Source of the DNA: DATBDN01 sp036269895
GTDB lineage: Bacteria > Actinomycetota > Thermoleophilia > Solirubrobacterales > Thermoleophilaceae
DNA length: 64,000 nucleotides
Reading direction: 5' to 3'
NCBI GenBank assembly: GCA_036269895.1
Contig: DATBDN010000004.1
Coordinates: 1-64,000, forward strand
A program made the position numbers and the translations under genes. This document shows positions 1-7,086 of the stretch, in pieces. The notes beneath the pieces were generated by a model. That model worked only from the letters and a program-made list of their open reading frames with translations. It was not told the DNA's origin and did not search any database. Positions within the stretch are counted from its first letter, which is position 1, and each line of letters begins with the position of its first letter.

Positions 1-44
1 TTGGCCGAGAGGATTAGAACCCCTCGTCGCTGAGCGCGCCGGTT

Positions 45-305
45 TTGCTAGCCCCGACGACGAAGGCTCAGTGCAAGAAGGGCGGCTGGCGAAACTACCC
101 GCAGTTCAAGAACCAGGGCCGCTGCGTCCGCTTCGTCGTTACCGGGAAGCCGCCCGCCGGCACACAGCGCCCGTCCGGTCCGGACCAGTCAAAGGCCGCT
201 CCCGGCCGGGGAAGTCAAACGGCCCGAAATAGCGGCGCGACTCGGACGCGGACGCTGCTCAAGCCGGAGTTCCGATCTCGCTCGGGGGCCGTCTCGGGAA
301 CATAG
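45..305 (+). pseudogene. C-terminal remnant of a secreted protein
   Basis: The frame opens just after an in-frame stop at 15-17 and has only a TTG near its start, so it has no credible beginning. Its first third carries a pattern of two cysteines around GGW, FKNQG and CVRFV that I recall as a short C-terminal module of actinobacterial exported proteins. The rest is low-complexity and probably not under selection. It sits to the left of the tRNA-His fragment, so it is flanking DNA cut off by an earlier rearrangement or by the window edge. Function cannot be assigned. The 306-394 stretch after it shows nothing recognisable. Confidence 0.35.
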
Positions 306-394
306 GTCCAGCCACATAGGGTGACCGGACTCGACGAGGTGCGCCGTCGCCCGTCGTTCACGGGGCGAACTAGCGGTTTAGCGGCACTTCGTTA

Positions 395-441
395 GGGGTG
401 AGCGACGGGACTTGAACCCGCGACCGCCTGGACCACAACCA
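395..441 (-). repeat. 3' fragment of tRNA-His (putative attachment site)
   Basis: On the minus strand this reads as the anticodon loop, variable loop, T arm and acceptor 3' end of a tRNA-His. It matches the intact tRNA-His at 11899-11972 over about 47 nt with three differences. Two of these are the two sides of one T-stem pair, so the stem stays paired (compensatory). Position and orientation fit the displaced 3' end left when an element integrates at the 3' end of tRNA-His. Confidence 0.75.
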
Positions 442-606
442 TCGCGGGTGAGGTCTGCGGACCGAGGATGCGCATGGGCATGCGCATTCCCTTCGGGTAG
501 ATCGGCTCAGTTCCGCTCAAATCGATGTCAAGAACGATGTCACGTTCGGGGATGCCTCTCGGCGCAAGACGGTATGCGATTACCGTGAGCGGACGGCGGG
601 CTACGG

Positions 607-1269
607 TTGGCCTCAACGACCATTAATCGTCTCCCGCACTTGTCCCACGTGTCCGTCTCCTCCAACCCCGGCCGGAGCCCGCGCAACGAGGTCATTCGCG
701 CCCTCGACGGCCAACCGAACGCGCTCGCGCTCTATCGCGGTGCCCTGCGCCTACTCGCCGACAGCGATAACCCCGCAGCGGTGCGGCTCGCGGCTGCGGG
801 CGTCCGCGAACTGATGGACGAGCTACAGGGAGCGGCCGGCTTCGAGACAACGGCGCCTGACCTGTTACCACGCGTGCGCCGACTCGCGAACGAGTGGGAG
901 GTTGTACGGCCAGCATTCGCAGAGGGCGGCGAGCAGGCCGACGGCTTCGGCCAGACACTCGACGCCTTCTTCGCCTGGTTCGACGCGCAGCCATCCCAGC
1001 GCCAGCAGGCGGTCGCGACCTTCGATCGTCTCGACCCCGCTGGCCGCAACGCGCCGCCAGTTGTCGGCGAGGCGCGCGCTGCAGCCTGGATGAGCTTCCG
1101 GCGCTGGTTCAACGATGTTCTACACGGCAATCTCGAGGCGAGCGAGGCTGAGTTCGGCCTCGAGCTTGGGCGCCTCGAAGCGCTCCTGCTCGCCTGGCTA
1201 AGCCCGCGCCCATTCAAGGATCTCGACCGGATCGACGCCTTGCTCAAGGGAGCACCGCCCGATGGCTGA
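607..1269 (+). CDS. hypothetical protein, first gene of a two-gene module
   Basis: A 220-aa helical protein of unknown function. Residues 25-70 contain a run of short amphipathic helices (LALYRGALRLL, VRLAAAGVRELMDEL) like the N-terminal helical segments of proteins in bacterial conflict islands. I cannot assign a family. The start is TTG; an in-frame GTG at 649 is an alternative. The stop overlaps the next ATG by 8 bp, so the two genes are probably translationally coupled. It sits just inside the left tRNA-His fragment of an integrative element, which favours an accessory, possibly defence-related role. That role is inference. Confidence 0.65.
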   Translation: MASTTINRLPHLSHVSVSSNPGRSPRNEVIRALDGQPNALALYRGALRLLADSDNPAAVRLAAAGVRELMDELQGAAGFETTAPDLLPRVRRLANEWEVVRPAFAEGGEQADGFGQTLDAFFAWFDAQPSQRQQAVATFDRLDPAGRNAPPVVGEARAAAWMSFRRWFNDVLHGNLEASEAEFGLELGRLEALLLAWLSPRPFKDLDRIDALLKGAPPDG

Positions 1270-3910
1270 CGAGCCCGCTGAGTTGATCCGCCGGAGCGCA
1301 GCGAACCACCAGTACTTCTTCGAACACCTCGACGACCCTGCCTGGCTCCCCTACCTCGAGCGCACCGGCTTCCTCAGGAACCCCGCCCCGCCCGTACGGG
1401 GCGAGGGGTGGGTCCAGTATCCGATCTGGCACGAGTCGCGCTACTTGGTCCGAGTCGCCGAGCGGGCGCCCGAGGACGTGACGCGGATCGCCCTTGCCTT
1501 CAAGAAGACCGACAACCCACGCGTCCACGAGGACGCACTCGCGATCGCGGCGCGCGTCCCGGGCCCGCTCGCCGCGCGGCTCGCCCGGCGCGAATCGGCC
1601 TGGCTGCGCGAGTGGGAAGGCCACCTTGTTTCGTTGCCGGACACGGCAACAGCTGCGGTCGCGCACCTGGCCGCAAAGGGCGAACTACAAGCCGCCTTCG
1701 AGCTGGCGCGCGCACTGCTTCGCATCGAGCGCCCCGAGCCCGAAGACGCGGCGCCTCGACAGCGCGCGCAGGCGCGGATGCACACCTATCAGTACGGGCG
1801 CGTGCTCGAGATTGTCGTGCCAGCGCTCGCGGCGGCCGACGGTGTCCGGACGATGAAGCTCCTGTGCGAGCTCTTGCGCGACGTGATCGCTGCCTACCGC
1901 GAGCCCTCCGGTGACGACTTCACCTACGTCTGGCGCCGCGCCGTCGAGAGCCATGAGCAAAACCTCCAGGACAGCCTGCTCGATGTGCTCGTGAATGCCG
2001 TGCGGGACCAGGCCGTCGCTCTCGACTCCAGCGCCGTGCTCGCCTCGCTCGGCCGCTTCAAGGCCCCGTTGTTCAAGCGCATCGCGATCCACGTGGTGCG
2101 CGTGAACGGATCAGCCGAAGAGGCCGCAGAGCTGCTGCTTGAGCCGGGGCTGATCGACGAGATCGCGACCTGGCACGAATACGGAGAACTCCTGCGCGCA
2201 CGCTTCGGCGAGCTCAGCGAGGAGCAGCGCGCCGCCGTGACCAGGCTGATCGGCATCGGTCCCGAGAACATTGACGGCACGAGTGCCGACACCTGGCGCC
2301 TTCGCCGGTACAGCCTTATCGCCGACGCGCTCGAGGGCGACGCCCTCGGCGACTACGAGCGTCTGCGAACCGAGTACGGAGAGCCCGAGCATGCGACCTT
2401 TCTTACCTACACGACGAGCTGGAGCGGCACGGCCTCGCCATATTCGAGCAATGAGCTGCTCGAGATGGGTCCGGAGGAAGCAGCGCGGGCAATCGCGCAG
2501 TGGGAGCCGGTCGGGGACGCTTTCAGCGGGCCGTCGCCAGAGGGGCTTGCGACCGAGCTTGCCGCGGCGGTAAGCGCCGAGCCAAAGCGTTTCGCCGCCG
2601 CCGCCGTGGAGTTCGGAACGCTCGACCCCTCCTATGTCGCGGCGTACGTGAATGGCATCTGGGCCGCGGCGCGCGAGGGCAAACCGTTCGATTGGGACCC
2701 GGTGCTCGCGCTCTGCGTACGAATTGCTGAAAGCGAAGACCCGAACGGAAGCGTGGCGCGGCACTACGTCGCCTCGCTCCTAAACGCCGGCCTGGGCTCA
2801 TCCGAGCACGCGCCCCCGCCTAGCGCGAGCGAACGGATCTGGCAGGCCATCGAGCTGCTCGCAGAGGATCCCGATCCCGACGACGCGGACGATAGGTCGA
2901 TCGACCCATTGGCGCGCTCGATCAACAGCGTGCGCGGCGAGGCGCTCCACGCCGCCGTGCGGTACGCCCTCTGGCTAGAGCGCGGCGTTGACGGAGAGTC
3001 CGGGGGGCTCCCACCCGAGCTGAGGGCGCTCCTCGAACGCCACCTCGACCCGGACGTCGACCGCTCGCCCGCGATCCGCTCCGTCTATGGTCAGTGGTTC
3101 GCTCAGCTCGCGCGCATCGACGAGACGTGGGCGCGCGCGAACGCCGACGGCGCGTTCCCGGCCGATGAGGAGCGGCGCGGCGAGTTCGCGGCAGCGTTCG
3201 GCGCCTACATCGTCTCGAATCGCCCCTACACCGTCATGCTCGACGTCCTGGGTGGCGCCTACGCCATCGCGGTCGAGCGCCTCGCTGAGGCGGAAGAGTT
3301 GCCGGGCGCCGCGGGCCATCCCGCGCAGCGACTCGGCGATCATCTCATGTTCTTCCGCTTCATCGGCGCCACGAGTGGCGACGACGACCTCTTCGCTCGA
3401 TACTGGCGCGCGGCGCCGACCGAGACCCGCCGCGAAGTACTTACAGCTGCCGGCTGGTCGCTCGGACAAACCGAGTCGATCGAGGACAACGTCGCGGCCG
3501 CCGTCCGCGCTACGTGGCAGTGGATCCTCGTCGAGAGCCGCGACGGCGACCCCGAATCACTGGCGGGCTTCGGCGCCTGGGGAGCTGCTGAAAGCCTCGA
3601 CGGGGCGTGGCTCCTCGAGCAGGCGCAAGCCGTCCTCGCGCTCGGTATTCACCTTGAGCCCGACTTCGTCGTGTACCGCGCTACGGCGCGGCTCGCCAGC
3701 GAGCATCCGCGTGCGGCGAGCGCCGTCATCCGAGGGATGGCGGTTACCGACGCCGAGGGCTGGTCGATCGAGGGCTCGCTCGCCGAGGTGCGCGAGACGC
3801 TCGCAAAGGCCCTCGCGAGTGACGTTGCTGAGGGCCGCGCCGAGGCCGAGGCGGTGGCCGAATTGCTCGGCGCGCGCGGGATCACAGCGCTGCGCGACCT
3901 CCTGGCGTAG
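1262..3910 (+). CDS. large helical-repeat protein, second gene of a two-gene module
   Basis: An 882-aa soluble, alpha-helical protein with no membrane segment and no visible NTPase or nuclease motif. The first 110 residues hold the best-conserved-looking part: an aromatic segment (NHQYFFEHLDDPAWLPYL), then GFLRNPAPP, then a YPIWHESRYLVRVA-type block and TDNPRVHED. The rest is Ala/Leu/Glu-rich, as in HEAT/ARM-like repeats. I recall proteins with this N-terminal block among uncharacterised accessory-island genes but cannot name a family. It is coupled to the preceding gene by an 8-bp overlap. Its stop is 20 bp from the end of the convergent integrase gene. Confidence 0.7.
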   Translation: MADEPAELIRRSAANHQYFFEHLDDPAWLPYLERTGFLRNPAPPVRGEGWVQYPIWHESRYLVRVAERAPEDVTRIALAFKKTDNPRVHEDALAIAARVPGPLAARLARRESAWLREWEGHLVSLPDTATAAVAHLAAKGELQAAFELARALLRIERPEPEDAAPRQRAQARMHTYQYGRVLEIVVPALAAADGVRTMKLLCELLRDVIAAYREPSGDDFTYVWRRAVESHEQNLQDSLLDVLVNAVRDQAVALDSSAVLASLGRFKAPLFKRIAIHVVRVNGSAEEAAELLLEPGLIDEIATWHEYGELLRARFGELSEEQRAAVTRLIGIGPENIDGTSADTWRLRRYSLIADALEGDALGDYERLRTEYGEPEHATFLTYTTSWSGTASPYSSNELLEMGPEEAARAIAQWEPVGDAFSGPSPEGLATELAAAVSAEPKRFAAAAVEFGTLDPSYVAAYVNGIWAAAREGKPFDWDPVLALCVRIAESEDPNGSVARHYVASLLNAGLGSSEHAPPPSASERIWQAIELLAEDPDPDDADDRSIDPLARSINSVRGEALHAAVRYALWLERGVDGESGGLPPELRALLERHLDPDVDRSPAIRSVYGQWFAQLARIDETWARANADGAFPADEERRGEFAAAFGAYIVSNRPYTVMLDVLGGAYAIAVERLAEAEELPGAAGHPAQRLGDHLMFFRFIGATSGDDDLFARYWRAAPTETRREVLTAAGWSLGQTESIEDNVAAAVRATWQWILVESRDGDPESLAGFGAWGAAESLDGAWLLEQAQAVLALGIHLEPDFVVYRATARLASEHPRAASAVIRGMAVTDAEGWSIEGSLAEVRETLAKALASDVAEGRAEAEAVAELLGARGITALRDLLA

Positions 3911-3930
3911 GGCGCGCAGTTGCCACCGAC

Positions 3931-5115
3931 TCAGATGGCGTTCAGCTCGAGTTCAAAGCCACGAGCAAACGCCCGGTCGACGAGCGCAGCCTCGTCAGGG
4001 CTCGGGGCGTGCTCGGCGTAGATCTGCGTCGTCTTGACGTCCGCGTGGCCCATCCACTCCTGGATCGTTCGGAGCGGGACGCCGGCTGCCGCCATTCGCG
4101 TCCCGAACGTGTGACGCAAGTCGTGCACCGTTAGGTGCCGGCTTATTCCGGCCGCCTGCACGGCTGCGAGGAACCGCTTCCGGACCTTTGACTTGTCGAG
4201 CGGCCTGCCTGTTGTCGGGTGCGGGAAGACGAGGTCATCGTCCGCCCGGAACGCGGAACGCTGGAACTGCAGCTCGAGTTCGCGCCCCACCCTCTGCGCC
4301 ATCGGCACAGCCCTATCGGATCTCGCTGACTTCGGATCGCCGAACTCACCCCGCACCCAGTTGTCACCGACGCGGATCTTCTGAGCCGCCCAGTCGACGT
4401 CGCGCCATCGCAGTCCAAGGAGTTCGCCGATCCGAAGTCCCGTCATCGCGGCGACGAGGAAGATGCACCGGTCCGTGTCGCCGCGCGCGTCGGCCGGGAC
4501 CGAGCGCAACACGGCCTCGAGCTCCGGGCCGTCGAGGAAGCGAAGCTTCCGCGCGCGGCGCTTGCGCGGCTTGGCGACTCGCTTACAGGGGTTGGTCTCA
4601 GTCCACCCATGACGGATCGCGAACTCGAAGATCGAGTGCAAGATGCCGAGCCAGTTCGTAACCGACTTCGGGGCCTTCCCCTCGTCGAGTTTCTGCGCCA
4701 TGAACTGCTCGACGTCGCGCTCACTGACCTTGGCCATCTGTAGATCCGCGAAGAACGGCGCCAGATGGACCCGGATGCATGACTCGTAATCCATCACCGT
4801 CGAGGTCGCGAGCTGGCGACGGCGGCAGTCGCGGATGAACTCCGTGCCGGCTTCCGCGAGCGTCACGCGCTCGGCTACGGGCGGTGGGGCCGCCGTCTGG
4901 ATTAGTTCCCGCAGGCGCTTCTCGGCTTGGACGCGGGTCAGCCCCTCGCGAGATCCGACAGCACGCTTAGGACCGAGCGCACGACGAACGACGCGCCCGT
5001 CGACCCGAACCTGCCCGTACCACGTCTCGCCGCCGCGGGCGTTGCGCCGGGTCCAGAGCGACCCGCTGCCGTAACCCCTCGCTGTGCCGCCGCGCCTGGC
5101 CGTCACGAGCCACAT
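3931..5115 (-). CDS. int: tyrosine recombinase / phage-type integrase
   Basis: A 394-aa site-specific recombinase of full length. Residues 15-50 form a small arm-binding-like domain, 85-175 a SAM-like core-binding domain, and about 190-380 the catalytic domain. Catalytic residues are visible: Arg228 in TGLRIGELLG, Lys262, His331 and Arg334 in HDLRHTFGTR, His357 in MGHADVKTT and the nucleophile Tyr366. It starts at ATG 5115, 45 bp downstream of the excisionase-like gene, and probably forms an operon with it and the 88-aa gene. It is the likely agent of integration at tRNA-His, although it lies in the left half of the element and not next to the intact tRNA. Confidence 0.95.
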   Translation of the reverse strand: MWLVTARRGGTARGYGSGSLWTRRNARGGETWYGQVRVDGRVVRRALGPKRAVGSREGLTRVQAEKRLRELIQTAAPPPVAERVTLAEAGTEFIRDCRRRQLATSTVMDYESCIRVHLAPFFADLQMAKVSERDVEQFMAQKLDEGKAPKSVTNWLGILHSIFEFAIRHGWTETNPCKRVAKPRKRRARKLRFLDGPELEAVLRSVPADARGDTDRCIFLVAAMTGLRIGELLGLRWRDVDWAAQKIRVGDNWVRGEFGDPKSARSDRAVPMAQRVGRELELQFQRSAFRADDDLVFPHPTTGRPLDKSKVRKRFLAAVQAAGISRHLTVHDLRHTFGTRMAAAGVPLRTIQEWMGHADVKTTQIYAEHAPSPDEAALVDRAFARGFELELNAI

Positions 5116-5160
5116 CGTGCGGGCCGCCTGGCGAGACCGCCAGCAGTTGTCGCAGAGTTG

Positions 5161-5367
5161 TTACACACCGCGCGCGTACGCCCGGGCGCCTCGCGCCGGC
5201 GCCTCGATCTCTGCGATCCAGGCCTCGATCGCGTCGCGCCGGTAGCGGCGGTAGCGGCCGAGCGTGACGGTCGGGATCCGCCCGCGACGCGACTGCTCGT
5301 ACACCCACGAGGTGGGAACGCCAAGCAGCGTCGCCACCTCTCCGGCGGTGAGCAAGGAAGGGCTCAC
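5161..5367 (-). CDS. excisionase-like helix-turn-helix protein
   Basis: A 68-aa protein of the MerR-like/HTH_17 class. The pattern LLTAGEVATLLGVPTSWVYE then RRGRIPTVTLGR, YRRYRRDAIEAWI is the classic winged helix of Xis and AlpA proteins. It starts at GTG 5367, whose bases overlap the stop of the upstream 88-aa gene (GTGA), so translation is coupled. The integrase follows 45 bp downstream. The likely role is to set the direction of recombination and bend DNA at the attachment site. Confidence 0.88.
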   Translation of the reverse strand: MSPSLLTAGEVATLLGVPTSWVYEQSRRGRIPTVTLGRYRRYRRDAIEAWIAEIEAPARGARAYARGV

Positions 5368-5630
5368 ACGCTCTCCTTTGCCGCCGAACGCGAGCGCGCA
5401 CCGTGCCAGGTCACACGACTCAGCGCGACGCGCGCCGGGTCCCAGATGGTTACATGCGGCGTGAAGACGAGCTCGTCTTTGCTGAGGCCCCGAGCGGTCG
5501 CGTAGCCCTCGTAGCCCTTGACCTCGATGTAGGCGATGTCGCCCGGTCTGATGTCGAGGTTGCCGCGGCGCCGCCCGATCCTTCGCGAGCTACTTCTCAC
5601 CGGACGAATGACTTCGCTGATCGTCGCCAT
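5364..5630 (-). CDS. small protein, first gene of the xis-int operon
   Basis: An 88-aa protein from ATG 5630, which follows an AAAGGTG ribosome-binding site. A longer reading to 5852 is open, but its extra 74 residues are low-complexity, so I use the internal start. It has a basic stretch near residues 10-25, then a beta-rich core with RPGDIAYIEVKGYEGYA and VTIWDPARVALSRV. The size and position ahead of xis and int recall small phage accessory proteins, but I do not recognise the family. The GTGA overlap with the excisionase gene supports its being real. Confidence 0.6.
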   Translation of the reverse strand: MATISEVIRPVRSSSRRIGRRRGNLDIRPGDIAYIEVKGYEGYATARGLSKDELVFTPHVTIWDPARVALSRVTWHGARSRSAAKESV

Positions 5631-6375
5631 GGTCACCTTTCCGGCACCACTCACGGGCGGCACCTTGTCGGGGGTCAGGACTAGGTCGTGTGTGGCCCTC
5701 ACCTCCTCGACGCCTCGTGGCGCCGGGGGTGCCCTCGCCCCTAGAGCGAGTGGTCGGGACCGCAAGAGTCCCGGCCGAGCCGAACCGCGCGGTCTCGTCC
5801 CGCGCGTCTTAGGAGCCCGCCGGCCGGTCGCCACCCTCGGCTGTTCACCCACCCCGGCTGGCCGGTCTATCGCCCGCGCCGGGGGGCCTGCGGCCGCGGA
5901 GCTCCGCTGTGGCGAAATGCGCTGGGGCGCGGCACGGCTTGCTCCTGCAGAGCACTGGCCGACTTCACGGCTCTGCGCGCCTCCGCAGGCGACTTGTCAC
6001 TCTCGGGAATTGCGCGACGCCTGCGCGGCTGCTGCTTTCCACTGCTGACCGTGACTTGCAGCCCATCGGTCTCCGGCTTGTGCCTGTCGGTCTCTGACGC
6101 GTGCTTCTTCGGCAGGGCCGGCTTGCGCTGCTGGCCACGCGCACAAGCCTTACCGGGCTAATGCTCGTTCGTGCTTCTTCTGTCTTCTTGTTCGTCGTTT
6201 GGCTTTTTCGTTTCGGGTCGACGCGCTTCTTGGCTTCTTAGAATTTCTGTCTTTGTGTTTCTTGTGTCTTGATCAATTTCTTGACCTTTGACATCTGGAA
6301 TATTCAGTTGCTGCTCTCTGTCTCTGTTTGTCTCTTTGTCTCTGTAGTTCTTCTCGACAACCACATCGATCTCTT

Positions 6376-6444
6376 CCGCTCCCGCCGATCCGACCCCGGT
6401 TCCCCACCTTGTGTGGGGGGGCGGGGTCGGATCGGCGGGAGCGG
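6376..6444. repeat. perfect 23-bp inverted repeat (large hairpin)
   Basis: The arms 6376-6398 and 6422-6444 are exact reverse complements over 23 bp. The 23-nt centre holds a second nested pair (CCCCAC / GTGGGG). The predicted stem is extremely stable. There is no T-run directly after it on either strand, so it is not a standard intrinsic terminator. It could be a cruciform-forming site such as an origin or transfer site, or the end of a structured RNA. Confidence 0.9.
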
Positions 6445-6472
6445 ACCACCAGCGCTGATTCGCCACCGAAAC

Positions 6473-6491
6473 CCCCAGCGCGGCGCTGGGG
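6473..6491. repeat. 8-bp inverted repeat
   Basis: CCCCAGCG at 6473-6480 pairs with CGCTGGGG at 6484-6491 around a 3-nt loop. The same left arm (6471-6478) can instead pair with CTGGGGGT at 6499-6506, giving two competing folds. It lies between the 23-bp repeat and the hairpin at 6544. Confidence 0.8.
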
Positions 6492-6543
6492 CGCCAACTG
6501 GGGGTCTAGGTAGCCCGCGGAGAAACGCCTCGCGACCGAGAGC

Positions 6544-6564
6544 CCTGGCCTCCACGAGGCCAGG
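6544..6564. repeat. 9-bp hairpin
   Basis: CCTGGCCTC (6544-6552) and GAGGCCAGG (6556-6564) are perfect inverted copies around a 3-nt loop. It lies about 190 bp downstream of the stop of the 109-aa minus-strand gene and could act as a transcription end point, although no clear T-run follows. Confidence 0.75.
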
Positions 6565-6756
6565 CCCGAAACCGGCTGTGCAAGTCCGGGTCGTCAACTC
6601 CGCCGCCCGGTGACTTCGGACTCGCCGAGAAGCCGGGATGCCACGTTGAGCGACGGAGTTGCAATGGGCTGGGGGCGACCCCGGTCGAGCAAGAGGACCT
6701 CAAGCGGATGGCGGCGGGAGGTCACCATCCTCCTGAGCCGCCAGTCGTGCGCGTCG

Positions 6757-7086
6757 CTAGCCCAACTGAACGACGGCGGTACGCCCGTCGGCGGACAGTG
6801 CGAGCGCACCGACCGCCGACCCGACTCCGGGTTCGAAGACGGTTTCACCTCGCTGACTGCCGCCATAGGTCCCGCGATAGCGGAACCGAAGCCCGGTCTC
6901 GTCGTGTAATTGTATGTTCGAGAACAGCTCTCGTCCCACGCGAACGGTCTCCGGGAGGTCATCGGTGCCGTTCGGAAGCCGCCACTGAATACGCACGCGC
7001 GCCTCCTCGAGGACCATCGCATCCACGACGAGGCGGCCGAGTTCGAGCGGCGGGTTGAGATCGACCTGCATGTCACGTGGATTCAT
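6757..7086 (-). CDS. hypothetical small protein coupled to the giant surface protein
   Basis: A 109-aa soluble protein with alternating hydrophobic residues (LGRLVVDAMVLEEARVRIQW, then TGLRFRYRGTYGG and AVGALALSADGRTAVVQL), suggesting a small beta-sandwich. It has no signal peptide or cysteines. Its ATG at 7086 overlaps the TGA of the upstream 1462-aa gene (ATGA), so it is translated with it and may be a partner or assembly factor. I do not recognise the family. Confidence 0.6.
   Translation of the reverse strand: MNPRDMQVDLNPPLELGRLVVDAMVLEEARVRIQWRLPNGTDDLPETVRVGRELFSNIQLHDETGLRFRYRGTYGGSQRGETVFEPGVGSAVGALALSADGRTAVVQLG

Larger units (their letters stand above)
5631..6756. other. 1.1-kb region without a secure gene
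   Basis: It contains the probable promoter of the minus-strand 88-aa/xis/int operon (from 5631), a compositionally odd lower-GC stretch with C/T on the plus strand and A/G on the minus strand (about 6160-6370), and three inverted repeats between 6376 and 6564. A minus-strand frame is open from 6466 to an amber stop at 6158-6160 and then on to another stop near 5868. It encodes a charged, low-complexity peptide with codons (AAA, AGA, ACA, GAA) unlike the neighbours. No protein can be supported firmly. Confidence 0.5.

Noticed and set aside
392..616. Minus-strand ORF of 74 aa running into the tRNA-His fragment
   Set aside because: It starts at TTG, ends by translating the tRNA fragment, and its middle matches no family I know. 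It may be a gene remnant, but there is not enough to call a gene.
6158..6466. Minus-strand ORF of 102 aa across the 23-bp inverted repeat
   Set aside because: Low-complexity, rare codons and no ribosome-binding site; the repeat itself would have to be coding. Reported as a finding, not as a CDS.
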